From NCBI GenBank assembly GCA_013397115.1, contig VWZW01000843.1:186001-250000 (forward strand): a stretch of DNA of 64,000 nt, read 5' to 3'. The position numbers and the translations under genes were made by a program. The notes under the pieces are model-generated. The model ran no database searches. It was not told the origin of the DNA and saw only the letters and a program-made list of their open reading frames with translations. Of the stretch, positions 1 through 12,400 are shown in pieces. Numbering within the stretch: the first letter of the stretch is position 1; each line of letters begins with the position of its first letter. The DNA is from Edolisoma coerulescens (Eukaryota > Chordata > Aves > Passeriformes > Campephagidae).

Positions 1-335
1 CTCAGAACTTCACTAGAAGATATTCAGTCAGGTTTCCAATTTTGCATCCAAATACACCGGTCTTCACACATGCAGTCTAATTGCACACCCCACTCACCTA
101 TATTTACACATAATCATCGTTACATTATTTACTTGAGTATCTTTTATGGTGCAAATCTAGTGGTTATGCATCACTGTTATGAAAAAAAATGCCAAATGAC
201 ACATTAGTGGCATTGCTTTTGCTCTATCTTCATGATCCCACTACACCCACAATAATAACCTATTCTTGAGATTTTTCATAGGCTCTGTTATTTCTGCCTC
301 AAACCACTTACAATTAAAACACACCAAACGTTTAC
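1..335 (-). other. ZDHHC17: ZDHHC17 intron 7, partial
   Basis: Downstream of the exon 7 donor (GT at 335-334) the sequence is AT-rich and unremarkable up to the window edge. No acceptor for exon 8 was found, so the intron continues to the left. Confidence 0.8.
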
Positions 336-498
336 CTTAATATTTTGAGCATCAACATTAGCTCCAGCTTCTAACAGAAGACTAATAACTGTAGTATTTC
401 CTGCTAGCACAGCCCAGTGCAATGCTGTGTTTTTGTGGTATTTGTCTCCCAGATTAACCGAAACATTGAACGTAAGTAGTAATCGCGTTGGATCCACA
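336..498 (-). CDS. ZDHHC17: ZDHHC17 coding exon 7 (residues 193-247, ankyrin repeats 5-6)
   Basis: The acceptor is TTCTTTTCTAG and the donor is GTAAACG; 163 nt, phase 2 in, phase 0 out. It encodes VDPTRLLLTFNVSVNLGDKY, then HKNTALHWAVLAGNTTVISL and LLEAGANVDAQNIK. It is the last exon in the window. By homology the next exon should begin with GESALDLAKQRKN or similar, to the left of position 1. Confidence 0.98.
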
Positions 499-3400
499 CT
501 AGAAAAGAAAATTCTTGTTAGATCTACAGATGAACTCAAATACATCCCAACTTATTGCTGATGTATTCAATTTCTATGAAGATCATTGATCAGGTACACT
601 ATGCAATAGCAAAGTGACATTTTTTGCCGCCAATCATGAATGACCCAAAAATCTCTTCCCACCAAAACCAACCACCATTCTGTTGACTTTTAAAGGACCT
701 CCCTAAGACAGCTCATTCTGGAGTATCATGAAACATTTGTTCTAAAATTCTAGTTTTGTGTTTACCAAAATCTAACATTACTAACAGATTTGTAAAAATA
801 TGCACATGATTATTTACTTGAACAATGAAAGTTCAAAACACGTTATGTTTCCACTTCACAATCCAGAAGATGAAAATGAAATAGGATGAGAATGTTGGTA
901 ATGGCAGCTATTGGTAAGAGCTAGTTTGTGTTCCTCCCAACAATCGATGGAGATAGGCCCTTCCAAACAGAATCTAATTCAAACATTTGTTCTTTGGAGA
1001 AGTGTTATTTTTCATCAATTTTTTCCAATCATCTCCACAGGAAGGAATAGTGAATACTTCCTCACAGTACCTTCTCTCTTGAAAAAGTCATTGTACTGGG
1101 TTTGGCTGAAATCAAGTTAATCTTCTCCACAGTAGCTCCTATGGTGCTGTTTTGGATTTGTGACCAAAGCAGCATTGATAACATAGAGATGCTTTAGCTA
1201 TTGCTGAACAGTGCTTACACAGGGTCAAAGGCCTTTGCTGTTCCTCATGCTGCCCTGACAGTGAGCGGGAAGGGGTGCACAAGAAGCTGGGAGGGACACA
1301 GCAGGGACAGCTGACCCCAGCTGACCAAAGAGATATCCAATACTGCATGGCAGTGTGCTCAGCAATAAAAGCTGGGGAAGAGAAGTAGGAAGCAGAGGAC
1401 ATTCAGAGTTACAGTATCTGCATTGCCAAGTAACTGTTACAGGTGATAGGGCCCTGCTGACCTGGAAATGGCTGAACTTCTGCCTACTGATGGGAAGTAA
1501 CAAATCAATTCCTTATTTTGCTTTATCTATTGAACTGTCTTTATTGCAACGCATGAGTTTTCTCACTTCTACTCTCCTGATTCTCCTCCTCATCCCACCT
1601 GGGGGGAGTGAGGAAGTGGCTGTGTAGGGCTGAGCTACCAAGTGGGATGAATTCACAATAACCATAAATGAAGAAAGATAACATGGCAACTGTGGAAAGA
1701 ACATTGACTAGTCAACAACAGAGAAAATACTTCCAAAAAAACGCCAAAACAAGTCACTACTACATGCCACTTGGTTAACATCAAGATGAAGTCAAAACTG
1801 CACATATTACCTATGTGTTCTGTAAGCTGCCCACATTAAAGGTGTCATTCCATTTTGATCCATCATATCTACATCCTAAAAAAAAACGAAAAACGAAAAG
1901 AAAAAGTTGGTGAGATAAGTAAGCATACTCAAGATCCAGCACACACAAGGTTTGCAATGAGAAGCAGTGTTCTAAGATTAATCATCTGAATTGGAAGAAA
2001 AACTGGCAAGCTTATAGCAAACAATTTAAAAAGTGAAAATAAACATTAACGCCACCATTGCCGAAATGTAACCATTCCAATCTATTTTGGAAACTATGGA
2101 ATAGTCACGCTGTGTAAGACCAGTAATTTCTAACTTACTATTAATCTGTAACATAAAAGATATATACAGATGGTGTATTACTGCATTCAAAAGCAGAAAA
2201 AAATGAAAATAATGCACCTATATTTAAAAAGATACTTGACAAATTACTAGAAATACCACTGTCGGAATCCTACATCCTACCAAATGCTAGTTGCATCTAT
2301 TTTTCCACTTGCAAAGCAATTTTCCTTAGTTCACTGAGTTCCAAAGGTATTTATGTATCTGGATATCAAGTTAATGGATGCCAGAGAATTTTAAAGTTGA
2401 AGAAAAGCCATTAATAAAAACAACCTGCTCAGAAATAAAACTGATCTATAATCAAGAGGTGACTAAAACAATGGCTAAAAATAAATAAATAAATAAAAAC
2501 ATTATTACGTTTAACAGAAGGTAGCCACAGAATGATGAAAAAGCACCACCCAGACAATTCCTTTAGACCCATCAGAAAGGATTAATATCTAAACATTTTT
2601 CCTCTTTCATCACCTGCCTAAGGAAGTTGGTAATTCCTAAATACTCAGAGGCAGAGATTAGACTCTCAAGCACATTTGGGCAGATTTCACAGACCAGCAC
2701 TAACAAAATCACTGCAAGTTAACATAATGCAGGACCGGAAGAGTTTTCCTTACAGGCAACAGAGCTATGACAGCATTTCCTATGCCACCTCCCCCAGTTT
2801 TTACTAGGAAAATTAAAATTAGATTGAAAGTGTTTCAATGAAGTCTTCTGCTAGAGAAATTCCTGACAAAAACCCAGAAAGTGAATGATGCTGTTTTCTG
2901 TCACCCCCAGAACCTTCCCTTCTCCAGTAGCCTGTGAAATGCCTAGCACCCTGGGATCCCGACTCACGCTGCTGCTGGCCTGACCCAGGCAGCTGTTTCC
3001 CAGAAAATCCAACTTAGTTCCTCCAAATAATTGCTTTTAAAACACCTCTGGCCTGCAGATAACTTTCTATTTCTGAGTTTTTACTCTGTTGCTTAATTAA
3101 AAAAAAAGTAAAGGAAATTTAAAAAACACAGTTGATGGAGGAGAAGGAGAACAGTCACTTGATTTACTTGCTTGTACTGTTTGTTCAGAAGAGTTACATG
3201 GTTTGAGATCAGGATCCAACTCTGTTTGTCCACAGTACTTGTACAGGTTAGATCCTTTTGAGCCTACCAGAACTGCTGGCATTGCCTTTAAACCCCTATG
3301 GTTGAGATCATGAAGGAAATTAGAACCACTGCCCAATCTCAAGTTCATTCATGCCTGAGAAGCACAACTGATTCACAGCTCACACTGAGTGAACTACATA

Positions 3401-6400
3401 CTTGGAATGTTGTACACATTACTGCAACATGAACAATCACTCGTTCATCTTTTGATTTCATATAGAAAAGTGTCTCTTTGTGAGAGTAGGAATGTGTTTG
3501 GATGTAAGAAGAACAATTCCTTCAATGATTCCACCTGACAAATCCGACTATACTTGGCACACTAGGTGACACTCAGCTAAAAGAAAAAAATCCAAACCCA
3601 TGAGCTCCAGACTATTCCCTGCACATAAGTTACCTAGGCAGGCTACAACTATTACTCATATTAAGCGACTACATTGGCTGAGGCAGATCCCTTTTCAAAG
3701 GAACTTTAATGAGAAGCAAAGCAACTAAGATGTACTTGCACACTGTTGTATAGACATAATAAAGATGATGTAGCTGTGGATAGCAGACACGTGCTAGAAC
3801 AAACCTCTCATGAAAAATTCCTTGTTATTTCTCCAGATCATTACCATAACCATAGAACAAGTGAGAGATTTTAGAAAGGAAGCTCTGTTCCTGCTTTTTA
3901 CTAGAGAGAGGACTGAGGCAAAAAAGTAAACCTTCAGCAGCCGGTGCATATTAAGAGACTGTTCTTCTATTCTGGTGTGCACCAACAGGCACTTTTAGCA
4001 TTAATTTCTTGTTTAACTCTCAGTGACGGATCAGTGCTCATGAAGGGGTGTGCCTGTGCTGCTAGGACATGGTGCAAGCACTGCAAGAATCAAAGATTCC
4101 AACAGTAAGTGATGCAATGATCAAAAATTGCACATACTGCTGCCCTCTGCATGTGGTTCAAGCGTGAACACTGTGGATCACAACTGGCAAAATTTCCTCT
4201 TGTTTCTAAAGTACAGCTCTGGTTCTGAAAGAGAAGAAACTTTGCACATGCAAAGATAACAGACTCAATCCTAGGACACTAATACGAGATTGCACAAAAA
4301 GCTTTCAGAGAAGCAAAAATACTAGGGAGAAAGAGCTTTCTGCATGAAAAGGAGTTGCAGCAACTCCTCTGCTGCTTAATTCTACTTTCTGAAAGCAAGA
4401 GTTGACAAGGAAGGATTCTGAAGAGCAGCTAGAGATCAGCATTAGGCTTATCAGGACAGTTAACAAGCAATGGTCAAACCAGTACTGTGACACAATACAG
4501 CCTTTCCAAAAGCACAGAATGCACGAAGAGATCCCACTCAGATTTACATCAAATTACACAGAAAGGAACCAGGAATGTGTTCCTCTTTAGAACCATTACT
4601 GCTTATTTCACAAAACACAGACCTTCATAGAAAAGACCCATCACATCCTTGTTCAGAACCCTATTCTCCATAAGGAAAAGACCCCTTTCACATGAACTGT
4701 TGCCCAGGGAAAAGAAAACAGGCTTTAAAAGCATATAGTAAAGAAGATTTATCAGTAAGGGTGATGCAAGTCTGACAATATTTCTTAATTTAGGAAAGAC
4801 ATGCTAGTTACTGACTAGAAGCAGAGATTTTGTAAGATTCCTATGGAATGAACAGAGCACAGACCAACAAGGAAAATAACACACAGAACTAAGCCTACCT
4901 CATTCCTTCAAACAGAAGCTCTGTTCTGAATATCCTAGTCCATCAAACACACAGTCAGTCTTGACAGTCATAAGGAAGAACACAACTGGACTTATATCTC
5001 TGTAAGTAATGTGCTCTGAGTTGGTCTAGGAAATAAAACACTTGGTTCAGTGTCTGAATGCTGGCCTGAGCTTGGTGGAGAGAAGGAGCCTCAGTGGCAA
5101 CTGAGTGACAATGCTTAGGAGCCCTGCTCACGGACCACAGTGCCAAAGTAACCAAGGCTGCTGGTACCACACTGGCATCTCCTAACCTAGATGCCACCTA
5201 CTTCTAAGCCATAGCTCAGAAGGCGACCCTACACAGCTCGAGACAATAGTTAACATACAAAATTGCAACTCTGAGAATAAACAAAAAATGCACTTGATGA
5301 GTAAGTGCTAGTTCAGCTATGAAAATGATAACTGAACTATGAGTAAGAAATAGTTAAACTATAATTTTAGAACTAGAATATTTCTTACATGATTTTACTC
5401 TATGAGCAACTTTATAGTCATTCATTATCTGTGATTAAGTTACCTCACACATGCACAGGATGAGAACACATTGTTCAATCATTCAAATACCACATCCATA
5501 TCTTAACTTATTCCAGGTGAATGTTTGTGTACACAAGGTCCTGATATGCCTCTGGCATTTTAAGTAGAGTAAGCACAGTATCAAGCAGTCAAATTATACA
5601 TTGAACATTTTTAAGTGCCTTCAAGATCCTTTTTACTTTTTCCTTCTCACTTTTTTTAAAAATAAAGATCTTACCTAAACTTGAACTGTGCTACAGATTC
5701 TGTTATTTGATTTCTGATTATATTTATATCATGTACTTGTCCCAGCCTTGATTTTGACCCAGGCAACCTACTGACACAAACAACATGTTTAAATTCTGAT
5801 ACAGCCAGGTATCGGTCTCTCAGAATTCAGTAAGAGACATGACTAAATAAAAAGCAACAGCTATCTGCTGCCTCTTAGCTGAGTAGTACTTGCTGGCATG
5901 AAAGTTGGTTCACTTTCCAGAGGGCATCCGACCAAGAGTTCTTCCCCTTCACCACACTCCAGAAGCTAGAAGGTTGGACTCAAGCCTCAGATGGCAAATT
6001 TAAACATTGGCTGCTGCAGCGCAGAAGAGAGTGAAACAGCAACACTGAAGTTGGGTTGCAGCTCTGTCTCAAAAACGGACAAGTCAGAAATTAGGAGCAA
6101 TTTCTTAATCCACCTGTCAGTCCTCTATTCAGTTATGAAAGTTGGCTCTTCTCTGACCACACTCATCCACAAAGGCATCAGGATCAGAACTAACAGAGCA
6201 CAACAGCCTACACTGACCCTTATTTTGACATTTATTTAGTTGTCATTTGCCACACAGGTACTACAATTAGGTCCAGAACAAGGGCTAGCCTGCTCTTTGG
6301 ATATAAGGGAACCTGGTCTCTGTAATGACAAAAGGCAATTAAGCAGTAGTATAGAGGGTAAGCCCACAGAAGCAAATGCAGTTCAAGTTTCCAAATCCAA

Positions 6401-9400
6401 GTCTCAGCACCACAAAGAAGGTGGGGAAAGAAAAAAAGAGAAGAGATTAATGACCTCAATACTAATTAAAGGAAAATTAAAAAATAGAATCATGTATCTC
6501 CCATAGCTTCTAGATAAACCACATAGTTTCTGTAGTTGTATATAATATAGCTAGAGAACTATGATTTTAGGGATTGTTATTACAATGCTATTGATAGTAC
6601 TAGATTTTAAGCATATAAATCAATACATAATTTTTAAAGTTGAACTTCTTGAAGCACTGTGAAAAATTACTGCTAAAATTAATTTAAATTTACATCATGG
6701 AAAGAATACCAAAATTGCACTTGATAATATTTGAAGGATTTAATAAAAATCAGTGTTTTAAAAACTATCAATAAGAAGAGCTGTTTTCAAAGTAACAGGT
6801 TTTAATTTTTAAGGCAATTTTTGTGTCTTTTTTTATGTACTCATTTAAAGACATACAGCTTCTTTTGAATTGAAGCATTATGTGTTCAAATAAACAGGAC
6901 TAATCTGTATATAAACATGAAGACAAACACAGGGAGACTTCATAATCACAGTAGAATACTTTAAAGGCTATTAATATTTTATTAATGTTATGCTTTAAAC
7001 AAGTTCATACTTGTATAATATCAGCAAGATTTTTCTGGTAACATAAACCCACATACAACTATATGTATTTTGAGAAGAAAATACAAAACTTGTTCCTCAT
7101 GAAAATGCATTCCTCTCCAACCACTATTTCTTACAAAACAGCAATTAAACAACATAAGATCAGACTCTTCTTTTGCCTAGCTTACACTTTATCATATAAC
7201 AAGTACTGTTTTACCAAACAGATACAAACTGAATACTGCCTGGAGCAATAGCTTGGGGTTTTTTACATATACAGGTATAAGTAATTTTCTGCAGCAAATT
7301 TAGTATTTGTTTTATACAGACCAAACTCACTGATTTCATATTCTACATGACTCACTGGATCATATCTCACTTGGTATTTGAAAGAATAAGCATTAGTGTG
7401 AACAGCTTTGTAGTACTGTCATACAAGAGGAGGGCTTTGACTTTTCTATATGGTTTACATAGTAAATCAAATTTGTGCTTCAGGCACATGCCTATGGATG
7501 AATAAATCCACAAATTACAGTGCAGGGTGTGTAGCAAAAACATGATCAAGTTTTTGAGCAGACAGAACAACAGACAGGACACAACAGGAACAGTAATGAA
7601 TACACATTATATACACACTTTACAGATCTAGCAGTAATGTAAGGGGCTAGCAAGAAGGTTTGGGGTTGTTTGGTTTTCTATTTACACATGGAAGTAATTA
7701 GGAACAGCAATAAATTAAAAGTTGTTCACTGATATGTCACTAGATTCTTTATCCATGTATAACTGATGATTCTATGAAGAATTCTGCAACACTTGCTACC
7801 ATTGTCATAGTTACATTTAAAGATTAAATTCATTAGAAATAAAGAATTAGAATTTCCATATACTACATTAGACAGGTGTGAATTAAAGCCAAAGTACTCA
7901 GACCACTGTTGCAGGAAATTAATTTAATAGGTGGCATATTAACACTGTAGTCTACAAAAAAGGACATGGAATTATTTTTGTATTTATTCAAGTAAATATT
8001 TTGCATTTCCTTAATGACAGGTGTAAGTTTCAATTGTGTCTACTCTAAATTTTAGTAGAATCTATGTAAATATGGTATTACTTGAAATTTACCTGTCCCT
8101 TTGCTATCAGGTAAGCAACAATCGAGGTATGTCCAAACTGGGCAGCCAAATGAATACAGCTACATCCTTCTCCATCAATTAGCGACGGATCTGCCCCGTA
8201 TTTCATCAGCTGTACAACCATGGATAAGTGACCCTGTCTAAATGTAGCAAAACACAAAAAACAAACAACTGAATAACCATATGCAGGAAAACTATTAAAA
8301 TTTGAATACCGAAATACAACAAAGATGTTTAGCAGTTAATTACACTATCAGAACTCTCACACTTTAACTCATACTTTAAAAATAGCAACTGTCATGATCT
8401 GATTCTCCAACTAAGTAAGCAAACTCATTCATATGAGAAATTCTATGCATATAGTGCATTTATCACATGCAATGTGCTTAACTGTACTGCATAGCAAAAA
8501 AGACAGTCAACAAAAAAAACCAGTTATAATTTAGAAATCTAGTCTACTGTGACTTCTTCCAAACCATGTATGAAACCTGCTATTTTAAGAGATGTCAAAC
8601 TGGCTAGATACTCTCATTTTTTGTGGGGCTTAAAAACTGTAGTAAAACAAAAATAGGGTAAAAAAAGGAAAGCTGAAGGTCTACATTTCCTCCACGTTAT
8701 GTTAAAAGCTTATGCATCTTTTTGGCATAATGAGCATAGGCAAATCCTTCTTTTACACACAGTGCCTTAGTGTCAGTACACAGTTGCTGACATAAGCAAA
8801 AGACCTTTTCAATTTTCAGAAGCAGCTTCAGACAATGCTTCACAGAACAGATTACAGGTATGAATGAACACCAGGAAATTTAGTCAAGATTTTGTGCTAT
8901 TAACACAGAATCACAGACTGTGATCTGTAACAAAAAGAAATATAGAAGCTAAAATCTTTAATAGAGGCTAACAACCAAGTCCTCACCTTGAGCAAAGAGA
9001 TTATTTTGGTACATTAAATCTTCTAAAAACTAATTTTCCAAGTCTCCTCTTGCCATCTACAGTTAAAAATATTAATATGGACACTGTTTCTTTCCCACCT
9101 ATTTCTAGGTGGTTGTCTGAAGGAGCAGGTACTGCTTGAAGGCTGTCTTCAATTTTTCCAGCCATTTATCATTCTCCGACCATCTTCTACATAAGAAACC
9201 TGATTTGAAGTACATCTTTAAAAAAATCCACATATGCAGTAGAACACTGCAAGGACAATGTCACACAAAATCATCCCAAGACCCATCTGCAGAAGTGCCA
9301 CTGAACTTCAGATGACTTGACAAAAATAAGATAAGAAGTAAGAGTAAGGTAAGTTGCCTATACTTTACTTGTTTCCCTATTGAAGCAATCATCTTCCTCT

Positions 9401-12400
9401 ACATCAGAAAAAACCATATGCTGAAAGCTCCTTTAGCTCAAACATACCATATTCACAGTGAGCTCAGTTATCAAAGACTGAATTAATTCTAGTACAAAGT
9501 ATTCCCATAAAATACAACCATTTCATAAAACTATCAGTACTCCATGTTAAGCAAAGAAACAGAGAGAAAATTTCAGAAGACTTTTTCCTACCTTGTTGCC
9601 CAGTGAAGAGGGGTAGAATTTAAATCTCCCCCAAGCTGATCAACAATAGCACCTTTTGATATATAGTATCTAGAATAACAGAAAGAGTAAACATTATTGC
9701 TTGTTTTGGTTAAATAGAAAGGACAGGAGTGAGCATGTTTGACGCAATGCAAAACAGGCAGTTAGAGATCAGAACACCAGAACCTTTTCTTGCCTTCATA
9801 TAACCTTCCTTTTTGAGGTCATGCATATACTTTCAATTTTTTTGCATTTCTGAGAAGGGTTGGGAGACTAGGGATGCCTCCTACTGTGTTTTAAACATTA
9901 TGCTATTTCCTAGTTTTATTCTAAGGTAAAACAGAATAATTGCTATATATAGTTGTACAAATTGTGCTACTACAGAAGCATTATGGGGCTGCTGCATTAA
10001 ATACAATTCTGAATTACTGGTAAAAGATTATGGTGCTAGAAGACTATAATTTTTAGACAACTTTGGATAAATAGCAAAATTATATACCATTAGACTTGCA
10101 GCTTGTATAATCACTGGAATAACCCTGCTGAAGTCATTGATCCCAGAGATCACATTTAAGTTACACATTTAGCAAAGGACTAAGATTTTTACATACTTCT
10201 CAATTGTTATTAATCAAAAAGCCATCTGAGTATTTTAAAAATATTTCTAAATGATGGACTAGAAAATATTTTTCCCTCAAGAACATTTATGAAAAGATGA
10301 GCTACCTGTAAGAACAAAAGAAGTTACTTATTTTTAACTGCAACAATTCATATTCATAGTCATTTGTAATGTTTCTGTAAACTGTTTTCATTGCTGTTTT
10401 ATCTGGCACACTAAACTGGCAATGTTATTTTTCCTTTTAGAAAGAAATTAATGTTTCTAAATACAAGCCTTTCCAGAAGGCTTCTAGTTTTTCATTCACC
10501 ACTGTCTAACCTTTGAAAAATACTACCTAGCTATAGATTTGTAAGTGTTTGCACACTTCAAATACCTGTGCCTACAGACTTTTCACTTTGAAAATACCTG
10601 TCCGGTATATATGAACACTGCTCTCCCACCCACGCAAGCTGTCCTTCAAATCCTCAGCATCGAACTTCTGGCACCTCAAACTCTGCTAAGTGTTTCAAGA
10701 CATGGCAAGAAGAAGGGCAACAAACAGAACAACTTGAAAAACATTACTCTTAAGTAACTATCGTCATTTTCTAGAGTGCTTATTGACTCAGAGAATGAAA
10801 TCTCAAAAACAGCCCTTTTAGGAACCTTGAGGAACAGAAACTGAAAAATGCATGCCACACTAAACACATCTATAGAAAAAATTCTTTTATACAGTTGCTT
10901 TAGAGCCTCAGACACAATGGAGTACTTCAACAGATTTGCCAAAGAAAAAAAATCAGTATGTAAGACAAACAAGATCTGCTCTGATTGATGCAGGACAGTC
11001 CACTCCACTGGTCTCCCACGCTAAAAGAACAAAACCTCAACGTCTCTCTGCAGAAGTTAAGTTTTTTAATTCCTCCATGAGAAAAACTGAAGATTTTGTC
11101 AAAGCCTTGGTCCCATCTAGGTGAAAACACAAAGCACATATATGGTAAAAAAACAAAGTAATTTTGTTACCGTGAAGTATCAGCTACTAACTAAGGAGCT
11201 ATTTAGTCCCCCTTGGGAAAGAGCTCCAAAGGAAATCTTGTCTAGATAAAAAGACAGCACAGAGAAATTCACAGTCAAAGCTTGGATTCATCTCTCTGAT
11301 GTGACAGCCACTCATGGGGAGGTGAACACTAAACAGATTGTCTTCATTCAAACACTGGTCCTTGCAGAAAAGCAGAATATGTTCAGATTCTACTGACAGT
11401 AGAACTGCTTACTGGTTAGTAGGTTTTATTTAGAAGGAAGAACTTGCAGTTTGACAACTGGGAAAAGACAAGGCGACAATCTCCTGCCAGATGGTGCATT
11501 GAAGTAACATTTTATGTTTCTTTAAGGGTGTTTTTAGACTTGGTTGAGATTTATCACTGCATTTCAGTTTCAGTACACAAAAATGGTAAGATTTTTCTGC
11601 AAAACCAGACTGAGAACTCAATCTCCTTGTCTAAGCAGATCTTGCAGAAGGAAATTTGTGCTAGGTGAGAATATCCCTGAAGAAAGAAAGAACTGGGCAA
11701 TCCTACTCTCAGTGAGTCATCTGAGCTTCCACTAGAAGATGCCAGGCACGCAAGTCCTATTTAAGCAAGCTACTTACACTCAAAACAAGCAGATCTCGTA
11801 AGAGGTCGCCTTAAGAAGAAAATACTTCCACTGATCTCCACATTAGGATCACTAAGTCTTTGGCAGGCACTTGAAAACTACCTCAGCTTGCATTCAGTGC
11901 TTGAGGAATCAAAGTGCATGCAGTCACTTACTAGAAGAAGGAAAAGTAGAAGAGAAATCTCTGTCTGGAGAAAGCTCGACATAGGGGATGGGGAAATGTA
12001 GGCAGTAAGTAACTGTAGAGACATAAGGCCATTTTTTGCATTTTTACAAAACTGAGTTGAAGAGATACCAATATATCAGTGTCATGATGAAAACACAACT
12101 GTGTTGTAGACACTTATCCCTGATTCTACAAAAATATGAAAAGGTTCTGTAGTTTTCCTTATCAATGGGTTCCACCGTTATCTACACTGGATCTCAAGTC
12201 TCACAATAGATGGGATGAAGAAATACTAAAAATAAGAGAAGTCTAATTCCAAGCCTGCACTCCCCACAGACAAGCTGCTAAGCTACTTCATTGGAAAGAA
12301 CTTACATAGTCAACACCCACTAAGCCAGACACTGAGATCTGGTATCATGAAAGTAGACAACTTTATCCCTGTAGCACCAAGCTTGATAGCCAACGTATTT

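Noticed and set aside
1139..1627. Open frames of 87-92 codons around 1.1-1.6 kb
   Set aside because: They fall inside the ERVL-like LTR, and the same frames partly recur in copy B because the DNA is homologous. LTRs do not encode these.
8905..8935. AGAATCACAGACTGTGATC, resembling a CR1 tail
   Set aside because: The flanking sequence lacks the GGTTGGAAGGGACC block that real CR1 copies show at 34106 and 61594.
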